From NCBI GenBank assembly GCA_051880495.1, contig JBJEOB010000106.1, forward strand, positions 1 to 9,618: a stretch of DNA of 9,618 nucleotides, written 5' to 3'. Positions 1 to 7,460 of the stretch are shown here, piece after piece. The notes under the pieces are model-generated. The model had not been told where the DNA came from and searched no databases. It saw nothing but the letters and a program-made list of their open reading frames with translations. Both the position numbers and the translations under genes were made by a program. The number at the start of each line of letters is the position of its first letter. The first letter of the stretch is position 1. The DNA is from MGBC120314 sp051880495. Lineage in GTDB: Bacteria > Bacillota > Clostridia > Lachnospirales > Lachnospiraceae.

Positions 1-3000
1 TAACAGTTATCTCTGCTGCACTGTTTGTGCCATCACCCTGCACGCCATTAACAGTATATTTAACACTCTTTGTTACATAACCCGCAATGTCATAAACCGT
101 TTCCGTAACTGTATACTTTCCAATTCTCTTGTCCGGTATGGTCAGTGTCCACTTCTTATTTACCGCATCGTATGTAAAATCCTGAAGAGTATATGTCGTT
201 CTGTCCGATGAATCAACAAGGCTTTGAACAACAAACACAAGATTATTTTCTGCAAGTTCCCTGGTAACAGGTCCTTCAACAGTCTTGGTTATAACAATCT
301 TACCGCGTTCATAATCGTATTCATCAGCAAAGTCTGCCTGTACGGATGCATCCTTTAATACCGTAACTGTCGCTCCGCCTGCACGTCCGTCACCTTCCAC
401 GCTGTTTATGACATACTTTACACTCTTTGTTACATAACCGTCAATGTCATAAGCAGTTTCTGTTATCTTATATTTTCCGACTTTTTTATCAAGCTCTAAA
501 GTCCATTTCCTTGTAGAAGGATTATAAGTAAAATCACTCAGTGAATAATCATTTGAATCTGTCGGGTCATTTATGCTCACTACCTTAAACTTTATGTCAG
601 ACTGCGCAGTATCCCTTGGAACTATACTGCTTACCGTCTTGGTAATTATTATTTTACCCATATCAGCTTCATATGTATTGGTAAAATCAACTTCAGTCGT
701 ATTGCCGTCTGTTACGGTAACAGATGCACTCTTTCCCGTAACAGCCGTACCTGCATCTACCTTATAGGTAACGGTATTGGTGTAACCTGTAATGTCTGAC
801 GCACTTTCTGTTACCGTATAACCACCGGTCAAATACGGAAGTTCAAGTTCATAACGGCTCTTTACAGTATTGTATGTGAAATCCGTAAGCTTATAAATTA
901 CCGGTGTATTGGTTAAATTATCTGTCACCGTAAATTTAATCACACTCTCATATGTTGCTTTGTCAACAGGTCCGTCAACTGTCTTGGTAATAAGAATTTT
1001 ACCAAGGTCGCCATATTCATTCGTGTAAGCCACCGTGTACTTATTGTTAAGCGGTACGGTTACACTGACTTTTTTATCTGTTACCGGTGCAGAAGAATTG
1101 AGTTTATAGGTTGTTGTCTTATAAGCGTAGCCTGAAACCGTATACGCTGTTTCTTCAACAATATACTCAACGTCAGGTTCTACGGTAAATTTGACCGAAT
1201 ATGTACCATCACTGTTCTTTAACATGTCTGAAAGCTTATATGTTCCTAATACTGCATTTGTTACGGCATTTGTTACAGTAAATACAATGCTGTCCTCCGC
1301 ACGTGCAATATCAGAATCAGTAATTCCCGTAATCGTCTTGGTTATTTCAATAATCGGGTATTTCAGATAATCATTGTTAAAGTCAGCCTCTATACTCTGT
1401 CCGTTTACAAGAGTAAATGTTGCCGCATCACCATTCATTTTGCTTCCTGAGTCAATCCTGTATGAGGAAGTTACCTCATAGCCTGCAAGCGAATAAGCCT
1501 TTTCCGTTACGGTATAGCCGCCTGCCGTTGCCGGAATCGTAAGTTCATACACGCCTTCACTGTTCATGGTAAAATCGGTTGCAAGGTAGTATGTTTCCGT
1601 CACATGGGTGTCATTGTTGGTAACCTCAAAGTATAATGCCGCAACCACTGCTGCCAGTTCAGATGAATCAACAATATTGCTGATTGTCTTTGTAAGCTTT
1701 ATTTCACATGGCAGTGCTTCGTATTCATCGGTAAATGCAACTGTTTGGGTATCATCTTCACCAACAAGTGTTACAACGGCACTCTTACCTGTCACAGACG
1801 TTCCACCGTTTATCCGGTACTTGACACTCTTTGTCGTATATCCGGTGATATCAGAAACAGTTTCCTCCACCGTATAGCCGCCTGCGGCAGCATCAAGTGT
1901 AAGCTTATATACACCGCCTGTTAATGTGAAATCACTTAATTTATAAACCGTGCTAAGCATCGTTGTATTATTTGTCACTTTAAAACGAAGTGCTGTCTCT
2001 GCCTGCTCAGCCGTTACCGGTCCTGTAATTGTCTTTGTTATTACAAGCTCGCCTCTCGCCTCTTCATACTCATCGTAAAAATCAACCTGCTGTACAGAGT
2101 CGCTTGCAGAGATTGTGACCGATGTGCCCTTACCCGATACTTTTGCTGCGCCGTTTACACTGTATTTGACACTCTTTGTAACAAAACCGCTGATGTCAGA
2201 GGCACTTTCCTCTACCGTATATCCGCCGGTTTTATAGTCCAGCTCAAGTGTATAAATACCGCCGCTATATGTAAAATCATTTAGTGAGTATACCTTGCTG
2301 TTTGACTCTGAATCAGTCACCTTAAACTTAATTGCTGCCTTTGCCTGTGCATCCGTTACAGGTCCTGTAACAGTCTTGGTTATTATAAGCTTTCCAACCT
2401 CATACTCATTATTAAATGCCACTATCTTGGTGTTATCTGATTCAGTTATTGTGACCGTTGTACTCTTTCCAACAGTTTCTGTTCCTCCGTCTACCTTGTA
2501 GCTGACCTTCTTGGTTACATAGCCTGCTATGTCTGAAACAGTTTCCTCCACCGTGTATCCGCCCACATTTTCCTCAAGTTCAAGCTTATAAACTCCCAAT
2601 ATATATGTAAAATCATTAAGCGAATATGTAGTACTGCTTCCCGTCTTATTATTTGTTACCTTGAACATAATTGAAGCCCTGGCTTCGGCACCTGTAACCG
2701 GTCCTGTAAGTGTCTTTGTTATGATAAGTGTTCCCTTGGCTTCTTCATACTCATCTGTAAATGTTACCTCTTCCTCGTCCTCATCTGCAACATCCAGAAT
2801 TACGCTGCTGCCTGTTCCACTTGCTCCGGCCACTACGGTGTAAGAAATGCTCTTTGTCTTGTAACCCGTAACATCATATGCAGTCTCTTCTACCGTGTAT
2901 GTACCCGGTGACACATTTATTTTTGATGAAACATACTGGCTGCCAATCTTTGTAAAATCGCTGTCAAGCGAATAAGTTCCGATGACATTGCCGCCTGAAT

Positions 3001-3790
3001 CCTTTATTGTAAACTTAATAATGCCAAGTGCGTCAGATAAATCCGCTGTTGCAATACCGGTTATATTTTTCTTAATGACAATTGAACCACTCTGCTTAGA
3101 ATATGTATTGGTAAATGTTACATCGGTATCCACGCCTTCTGCTACGGTAACATCAACACTTGTTCCTTCTTTATTCGTTGCATTGTAAGTATATGTTACC
3201 GTTGCATTATAACCATCTACGCTAAATGCTGTTTCCGTTACCTTATATGTTCCGACAGGAAGTTCTATTGTCTTGGTATAATCATATCCGCTCTTTGTAA
3301 AGCCGTCAGTCTTAAGTGCAAATGTCTTATCGTAACTGATTTCTTCATTTACAACCCTGAATTTTACAACATCTACAACTTTGGCAAGTTCTGCAGAATC
3401 AGTAATTCCTGCGATTGTCTTTTTAAGGATAAGTTTACTTTTTGCAGTCTCATACTCGTTATTAAAATCGACTGTTGTAGTGTTGCCGGCAGTAACATTG
3501 ACAGACGCCGACTTTCCTGTAACCTCTGAACCGGAATCAATTCTGTAAGTTGTTGTTACACCATTATATCCTGAAATATCGGAAACCGTTTCCATTACGG
3601 TATAGCTTCCCTTTTCCTGTAACTCTAAAGTATATTTCTTTGTCACACTGTCATATGTAAAATCAGACAGATTATATGTAAGCTCCAATCCTGTATCATT
3701 GTTTTTCACAACAAATGAAACTGTTGCAGCAGCCGTACCAAGGTCGGCCGTTTTAACACCCGTTATGGTCTTGGTGATAACGAGCTTACC
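1..3790 (-). repeat. Tandem array of about 113-residue CnaB-like domain repeats (10 full plus 1 cut)
   Basis: Translating the minus strand gives consecutive units: R1 3449-3790, R2 3101-3439, R3 2744-3097, R4 2399-2743, R5 2063-2398, R6 1718-2062, R7 1367-1717, R8 1010-1366, R9 668-1009, R10 314-667, R11 1-313 (cut by the window edge). The shared plan is GKxxITKTxxG; a short helix-like stretch; FxVTN; TYxLxDFTY; YxLEL; GGYTVxETxxDIxGY; TKSVxYxV; and a final VxFxNxYE. Lys in the first strand, Glu in V-x-E and Asn/Asp near the end are present in every complete unit. The units are diverged in DNA, so this is an old array with protein-level conservation rather than an exact satellite. R4, R5 and R6 look closest to one another. 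Confidence 0.9.
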
Positions 3791-6700
3791 ATCCTCACCG
3801 GCTTCATTTTCATAAAGCAGATAGTTAACAGAATTAGGATCACCCGAACCTGCCCTGTGAACATGAATAGTAGAACCAATTAATGAAGCATAAGTTGCTG
3901 ATACCGTACCCCAGCTTCCACCCGGAAGTATAAAATAGTAAATACCTTTATCCTTTTCATATCCTGCAGGTGAAGTATTTTCAACCAGTGCATAGAGCTT
4001 GTCAAGATAAAGGTTCTCTATTTTCCACTGTGATTCATCTGCGGCAAGCTTCTTATCCATAAGCTTGTTGCCAAGTGATAATGCTCCGTCCGCATAATTA
4101 ACTTCATACAATGTAAATGCAGCGCCATTTAATCCGAATCTGTTTCCGTCTGCATCCTCAGCAAACTTATACAATGTTATATCTGATGTTACCGAATACG
4201 GAACAAGCTTTGCCTTACCCGAAAGGTCAATCTTTTTCATGATATCTTCCGTGCTCTTGCTCTTGCCAAGCAAATAGAAAACATTAGCCGACGCAACCGG
4301 GTCAATTGCTTCATTCTTACCCAGTATGTAATAAGCACTGTATTTTATTTTTAAATGTCTGGCATCAGGAAGTTCAAACTGAATCGTATTATTCAGCGCA
4401 TCAAATGTGTATTTATAATCTGTTCCTGCAGTAAGTAATGTTTCCGTACTGTCAGAGGCAACTTCATAAACCTTAAGTGTATCTGTCTTAAATGAAAGAC
4501 CGTCCCCCATCTTATCCTTACCGATAAGCCAGTCAGCCTCCGGGTCAAAATCCGTAGCATATGGGTTAATATCGATTGTAAATTCAATAATATCCTTTTC
4601 ATACTGGAAGTCACAGCTCTTACTTACAATATCATATATTTCAAATGTATCTGTTTTCAAAGCCTTGCCCAGAGAAATCTTAACGCCTTCTGATTCCTTT
4701 GTTGCTGACACATTGTTGGTATATGTCGTATTTGCCGTCAACTCCGGAACATTTTCAATATGTGCTCCGACATTTACGATAAATCCGACTAAAGATGTGC
4801 TTGAGGTTATAATATCAAGCATCGGCTGTGTAACCGTAATGCTGTACTCATATACATTAGTTCCGTCAACATGCGAAGTTGAAACGGACGATGTAACATC
4901 TATATGAGAATTCCAGTTCTCAACACCATAAACCCCTGAATTATTGATTACATATCCATTGGCAAATTTACCAATGTATGCAGAAATAATTCCGTCAGCC
5001 GTGTTCATCTTCATTCCGGCAGGCAGCTCTTCTTTAAAGGTAATCACGTCGCCAACCTTAAGATTAGCCTCCTTAAGATCCGTTGCTAATGAATAAATAA
5101 AGCTTCCGTCTTTATTATTAATGGAATTTTTGTATGTAACACTGAGTGAAGGGTCATCATCATACCACTTGGCATCATCACTTCCGGTCGATTTTATGCC
5201 GTCATACACATAACTTAAGCTTGAAACATTCCTGTAGGTTTTTCCTGCAGAAGATGTCTCGGTGATTAGAGAATCATATGTAATTACAATATCATCTGTT
5301 TCTGTAATCGTATTAAGATAATCTGTCTTAAACTTAAACGTAAAATATCCCTTGTTGTTGGTTGAACATGACTCAATCATATCAGTAAGGAGTACCTGAG
5401 ATGATGTATAACAGTTCCACGCATCAATATACGTACATGTAAACTGCATCGCAGCTACACCATTTATTGAAACCGTAAAAACATCTCCGGAATTTTTAAA
5501 GAACGCATGCTGGCCCTGTGAAGTATCAAGAGTATCCTCAAAAGATGCTTCCGTTGCTCCGTCAGGAATGTGGATTGTTGTTGTCCATGACAGTATTCCA
5601 TCCGAAGAAGCTTTTGCAGAATCAACGTCCTTATTGATATATCCATCCGGATTACCATCCGTATAAAGGGTTGAACTTCCCGAATATTTATGTCCCTTAA
5701 TTGAAACATCCGAAACTGTATTTTTAAGCTCGACCTTATGTGCCGATGCAAGTGCTTCACTGCTTACATCTGTTGTATATGAACAGGTGTATTTTCCCAA
5801 AGCATCAGGGCCGCTAAACTCAGATTTTTCAATTGAAACAGTTTTGGTAAAGCCTGTGCTTTCCGTATATGTATCCGTAAAAGGACCTGTAACATCTGTC
5901 CATTCAAATGGAGCAGGATTAACCGTAATGGTCCATGTAATCTTTGACTTGTCCGAATTAAAAGAACCACTCTTGCTGACAGACGGTTTTGCAATCACCG
6001 GTGTATCGTAATCGTAAATCTCTTTTTTATTTTTTAAATTAGTTTTATATTCAGTTTTAAATGTATTATTTAAGGATTTTCCTGAGTTCTGCTCAAAATA
6101 ATCCTCACCGACAACTGCATCATATGTTATGGTGATTGTATTTCCGGCTCCAAGAGTCATACCCTTATCACCGTCTGCATCAGTCTGTGTAAAAAGTGCT
6201 GTCTGAAGTTCCTCAAACGAAGCATATGTAACACCATTACACATGATATTGTCAAATCCTGTATAAGCATTTCCGGCATTATCAGTAAAACCGGTTATAA
6301 ATGCATCATAGGCATTAGCTGTAACAGTAACGGTAAACGGCACCGTGTATGTTCCTAAAGAAGATGGTCCGACAGGCGTTCCCGACGACTTATCAATAGA
6401 TACCGTACCTTCCTCCTGTTCACAGATTACTGTCTTTATGACAACATTTTTACCAATACCAATCTGCGTTTCAACAAGATTCTTGTTCTCTGTATTGTCT
6501 ACATTGATATTTCCATAGATTTCACCGGTACCCTTTTTATCAGAACCACTCTTAAGATAAGACTCCAGCAAATGTACTGACATTACCGTTTTGCCGCCCT
6601 TTTCTACAATGCAGAATGTTCCTGCCTGATTATGAGTATTATCATAGAAATCAATAGGTGTCTCAAATTTAGTAAGGGATATTCCATATAATTCAAGATC

Positions 6701-7045
6701 GACATCGTAATCTATATCACCTGTTATTAAATCCTGGTCAAGATTTGCAATTGACCAGTCAAAATTAATCTGGAGGTAGTCACCATTTTCCAGACCGCCC
6801 ATAGCCTCTATCTCATCAAATGTATAATATGAACTGCCTCTTTGCACAAGGAATGTATAATTGCTTACTTCCACCTTAACATCCGATTCCCCCATAACCG
6901 GAGCAGGAAACTCCTCTGCTATATTCTCCAGTGCCTGCTGATACTTTGATGCTGTACCTGTCGCCAGATCTGTAGGCATTGCCCCCAATATAAGACAGAA
7001 CACCATCAAAAAAGCGATTATTGATGCTTTTCTTTTTCCTCTCAT
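1..7045 (-). CDS. Giant repetitive surface adhesin-like protein (CnaB-type repeats), C-terminus beyond window
   Basis: An open frame of 2348 codons runs without a stop from ATG at 7045-7043 to base 1, so the protein is 3'-partial. The start is fixed by an AAAGGAGA ribosome site six bases upstream and by a signal peptide directly after it. Order: signal peptide (1-32); unique N-terminal region (about 33-340); Ig/Cna-like segments with the strand motif ITWTITVN around Trp371, a similar LSWTTTI around Trp487, and EFTIDIN near 820; a SpaA/prealbumin-like domain (about 953-1033); then ten full and one cut tandem repeats from residue 1086. Each repeat opens with a (I/V)ITKT-like strand and closes with F-x-(N/D)-x-Y. 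Known for such families: cell-wall-anchored stalks stiffened by Lys-Asn/Asp isopeptide bonds. Inferred role: adhesion or host/fibre contact outside the cell. A sortase signal would lie beyond base 1 and is not seen. The ligand is unknown. DUF5979/DUF7601-type naming of the repeats is possible but unverified. Confidence 0.9.
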   Translation of the reverse strand, partial: MRGKRKASIIAFLMVFCLILGAMPTDLATGTASKYQQALENIAEEFPAPVMGESDVKVEVSNYTFLVQRGSSYYTFDEIEAMGGLENGDYLQINFDWSIANLDQDLITGDIDYDVDLELYGISLTKFETPIDFYDNTHNQAGTFCIVEKGGKTVMSVHLLESYLKSGSDKKGTGEIYGNINVDNTENKNLVETQIGIGKNVVIKTVICEQEEGTVSIDKSSGTPVGPSSLGTYTVPFTVTVTANAYDAFITGFTDNAGNAYTGFDNIMCNGVTYASFEELQTALFTQTDADGDKGMTLGAGNTITITYDAVVGEDYFEQNSGKSLNNTFKTEYKTNLKNKKEIYDYDTPVIAKPSVSKSGSFNSDKSKITWTITVNPAPFEWTDVTGPFTDTYTESTGFTKTVSIEKSEFSGPDALGKYTCSYTTDVSSEALASAHKVELKNTVSDVSIKGHKYSGSSTLYTDGNPDGYINKDVDSAKASSDGILSWTTTIHIPDGATEASFEDTLDTSQGQHAFFKNSGDVFTVSINGVAAMQFTCTYIDAWNCYTSSQVLLTDMIESCSTNNKGYFTFKFKTDYLNTITETDDIVITYDSLITETSSAGKTYRNVSSLSYVYDGIKSTGSDDAKWYDDDPSLSVTYKNSINNKDGSFIYSLATDLKEANLKVGDVITFKEELPAGMKMNTADGIISAYIGKFANGYVINNSGVYGVENWNSHIDVTSSVSTSHVDGTNVYEYSITVTQPMLDIITSSTSLVGFIVNVGAHIENVPELTANTTYTNNVSATKESEGVKISLGKALKTDTFEIYDIVSKSCDFQYEKDIIEFTIDINPYATDFDPEADWLIGKDKMGDGLSFKTDTLKVYEVASDSTETLLTAGTDYKYTFDALNNTIQFELPDARHLKIKYSAYYILGKNEAIDPVASANVFYLLGKSKSTEDIMKKIDLSGKAKLVPYSVTSDITLYKFAEDADGNRFGLNGAAFTLYEVNYADGALSLGNKLMDKKLAADESQWKIENLYLDKLYALVENTSPAGYEKDKGIYYFILPGGSWGTVSATYASLIGSTIHVHRAGSGDPNSVNYLLYENEAGEDGKLVITKTITGVKTADLGTAAATVSFVVKNNDTGLELTYNLSDFTYDSVTKKYTLELQEKGSYTVMETVSDISGYNGVTTTYRIDSGSEVTGKSASVNVTAGNTTTVDFNNEYETAKSKLILKKTIAGITDSAELAKVVDVVKFRVVNEEISYDKTFALKTDGFTKSGYDYTKTIELPVGTYKVTETAFSVDGYNATVTYTYNATNKEGTSVDVTVAEGVDTDVTFTNTYSKQSGSIVIKKNITGIATADLSDALGIIKFTIKDSGGNVIGTYSLDSDFTKIGSQYVSSKINVSPGTYTVEETAYDVTGYKTKSISYTVVAGASGTGSSVILDVADEDEEEVTFTDEYEEAKGTLIITKTLTGPVTGAEARASIMFKVTNNKTGSSTTYSLNDFTYILGVYKLELEENVGGYTVEETVSDIAGYVTKKVSYKVDGGTETVGKSTTVTITESDNTKIVAFNNEYEVGKLIITKTVTGPVTDAQAKAAIKFKVTDSESNSKVYSLNDFTYSGGIYTLELDYKTGGYTVEESASDISGFVTKSVKYSVNGAAKVSGKGTSVTISASDSVQQVDFYDEYEEARGELVITKTITGPVTAEQAETALRFKVTNNTTMLSTVYKLSDFTLTGGVYKLTLDAAAGGYTVEETVSDITGYTTKSVKYRINGGTSVTGKSAVVTLVGEDDTQTVAFTDEYEALPCEIKLTKTISNIVDSSELAAVVAALYFEVTNNDTHVTETYYLATDFTMNSEGVYELTIPATAGGYTVTEKAYSLAGYEVTSSYRIDSGSKMNGDAATFTLVNGQSIEADFNNDYLKYPIIEITKTITGITDSDIARAEDSIVFTVTNAVTNAVLGTYKLSDMLKNSDGTYSVKFTVEPDVEYIVEETAYTVSGYAYKTTTYKLNSSAPVTDKKVSVTVPLNNKYTVAYTNEYGDLGKILITKTVDGPVDKATYESVIKFTVTDNLTNTPVIYKLTDFTYNTVKSRYELELPYLTGGYTVTESASDITGYTNTVTYKVDAGTAVTGKSASVTVTDGNTTEVDFTNTYEADMGKIIITKTVSSIVPRDTAQSDIKFKVVSINDPTDSNDYSLSDFTYNPSTRKWTLELDKKVGKYKITETAYDIDGYVTKSVKYVINSVEGDGRAGGATVTVLKDASVQADFADEYDYERGKIVITKTVEGPVTRELAENNLVFVVQSLVDSSDRTTYTLQDFTYDAVNKKWTLTIPDKRIGKYTVTETVYDIAGYVTKSVKYTVNGVQGDGTNSAAEITV
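3947..4189 (-). other. SpaA/prealbumin-like CnaB domain between head and repeats
   Basis: Residues about 953-1033 follow the SpaA-like plan: SDITLYKF with Lys960 in the first strand, then LNGAAFTLYE (972-981), then a closing YALVENTSPAGY (1018-1029) that matches the family pattern YxLxExxAPxGY. Glu1022 is the candidate catalytic residue for an isopeptide bond. A clear C-terminal Asn partner was not assigned. The following residues up to 1085 (GGSWGTVSAT... HVHRAGSG...) are a linker or a domain extension before the tandem array. This domain differs in sequence from the downstream repeats, so it probably acts as a junction. Confidence 0.65.
4190..6949 (-). other. Non-repetitive adhesin head region (Ig/Cna-like folds, eight Cys)
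   Basis: Residues 33-952 of the giant protein do not repeat regularly. They are rich in beta-prone, Thr/Ser/Asp-containing segments. Motifs such as KITWTITVNPAPF near residue 371, LSWTTTIHIPDGA near 487 and IIEFTIDINP near 820 resemble the opening strands of Cna collagen-binding-type and SdrG/fibrinogen-binding-type Ig folds, so this is the likely ligand-binding tip. Eight cysteines are visible at residues 145, 208, 269, 421, 537, 545, 560 and 811. No thioester-domain signature was recognised. Domain limits are approximate and the ligand cannot be told from sequence alone. Confidence 0.55.
6950..7045 (-). other. Signal peptide of the giant surface protein
   Basis: The first residues MRGKRKAS carry five positive charges among eight residues. 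A hydrophobic core IIAFLMVFCLILGAM (9-23) follows, then a polar stretch ending in TGTA (29-32), a plausible signal peptidase I site with cleavage before Ser33. No lipobox is evident: Cys17 lies within the hydrophobic core. This indicates Sec export. The exact cleavage site is inferred. Confidence 0.8.
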
Positions 7046-7051
7046 ACCAAT

Positions 7052-7059
7052 TCTCCTTT
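7052..7059 (-). promoter_or_regulatory. Ribosome binding site of the giant surface protein gene
   Basis: The minus strand reads AAAGGAGA followed by ATTGGT and the ATG at 7045. This is a near-consensus Shine-Dalgarno at ideal spacing, and it decides the start codon. Confidence 0.85.
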
Positions 7060-7076
7060 TATTATTAAACCCCGTA

Positions 7077-7113
7077 TTTATAGTTATAGATATAGTTACT
7101 TAAACTATATCAA
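7077..7113 (-). promoter_or_regulatory. Probable promoter with palindromic operator upstream of the adhesin gene
   Basis: On the minus strand, TTGATA (7108-7113) stands 19 bases before TATAAC (7083-7088), and an alternative -10, TATAAA, lies at 7077-7082. A perfect inverted repeat, GATATAGTT with AACTATATC separated by five bases (7089-7097 and 7103-7111), covers the -35/spacer region. That position suits a repressor or activator site controlling the adhesin. The regulator is not identifiable, and the promoter spacing is not optimal, so the exact boxes are tentative. Confidence 0.4.
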
Positions 7114-7163
7114 AAAAATCTGCTTTTTTCTACCTTTTTTTAACAAAAAATTCATAATTTTTT
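7112..7163. promoter_or_regulatory. Phased A/T tracts upstream of the adhesin promoter
   Basis: Runs of six or seven A or T occur at 7112-7118, 7124-7129, 7135-7140, 7145-7150 and 7158-7163. Their centres are about 11.5, 11.5, 9.5 and 13 bases apart, close to one helical turn. Such tracts are known to curve DNA and can act as UP-like elements. Here they lie directly upstream of the predicted -35. The function is inferred. Confidence 0.35.
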
Positions 7164-7190
7164 CACATTTCAATATTTAGTATATATAAT

Positions 7191-7233
7191 AAAAAAGTCC
7201 ACCAATATGTAGAATTTTATCTACTATGGTGGA
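7191..7233 (-). terminator. Intrinsic terminator downstream of the sulfhydrylase gene and element A
   Basis: TCCACCA (7198-7204) pairs with TGGTGGA (7227-7233). Inside it, GTAGA (7209-7213) pairs with TCTAC (7220-7224) around a six-base loop, with a small asymmetric internal loop between the two stems. Reading the minus strand, the stem is followed after one base by six T (7191-7196) and more A/T. It would end transcripts from the sulfhydrylase gene before the adhesin promoter. Confidence 0.75.
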
Positions 7234-7262
7234 TTTCTATTTTATAAAATTACTCCCATTTC

Positions 7263-7426
7263 GGAATTGTGTTTCCGCCAAGTCCTGTGTGTCTGTTGCA
7301 GACTATAGTTTGACGTCGGTATTTAGGTCCTGTACTGTAGGACCTTATGTACCGCTACGTCAAACTTTAAGCGAGAGCGAGTCTGCAATCAGACATGCAG
7401 GACTTACGGAATAAGAACACAGTTCC
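7263..7426. repeat. Element A: 164-bp imperfect inverted repeat / long hairpin with GCGAG-containing internal loop
   Basis: Nested arms pair almost end to end: GGAA 7263-7266 with TTCC 7423-7426; GTGT 7269-7272 with ACAC 7417-7420; TTCCG 7273-7277 with CGGAA 7407-7411; AAGTCCTG 7280-7287 with CAGGACTT 7398-7405; GTCTG 7291-7295 with CAGAC 7390-7394; GCAGACT 7298-7304 with AGTCTGC 7380-7386; AGTTTGACGT 7307-7316 with ACGTCAAACT 7357-7366; GGTA 7318-7321 with TACC 7350-7353; AGGTCCT 7325-7331 with AGGACCT 7339-7345. A 13-base bulge on the 3' side (7367-7379, plus strand) contains GCGAGAGCG. The apical core matches element B near 8879-8917. It fills most of the gap between the sulfhydrylase stop and its terminator and holds no credible gene. 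It could be a small non-autonomous mobile hairpin or a structured RNA; the family is not recognised. Confidence 0.75.
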
Positions 7427-7460
7427 TAAAAGGAAGTAAAATTATGAACAAATGTATTAC

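Noticed and set aside
1..3790. Periodic DNA repeats that might suggest CRISPR or a satellite
   Set aside because: The period is about 340 bases, the units are diverged in DNA, and all conservation lies in one reading frame, so it is a protein-domain array.
573..6011. Plus-strand open frames of 60-90 codons scattered through the left region (for example 573-767, 1608-1877, 5787-6011)
   Set aside because: They are antisense shadows of the single long minus-strand frame. They recur at the repeat period, have low-complexity Ser/Val/Thr composition and lack ribosome sites.
7226..7414. Plus-strand frame of 62 codons downstream of the sulfhydrylase
   Set aside because: It lies across the terminator and element A, its composition follows the inverted repeat, and there is no ribosome site.
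7423..7435. Small hairpin TTCCT-AAA-AGGAA just downstream of the sulfhydrylase stop
   Set aside because: The 5-bp stem overlaps the end of element A and has no T run in the minus-strand direction, so it is not a terminator.
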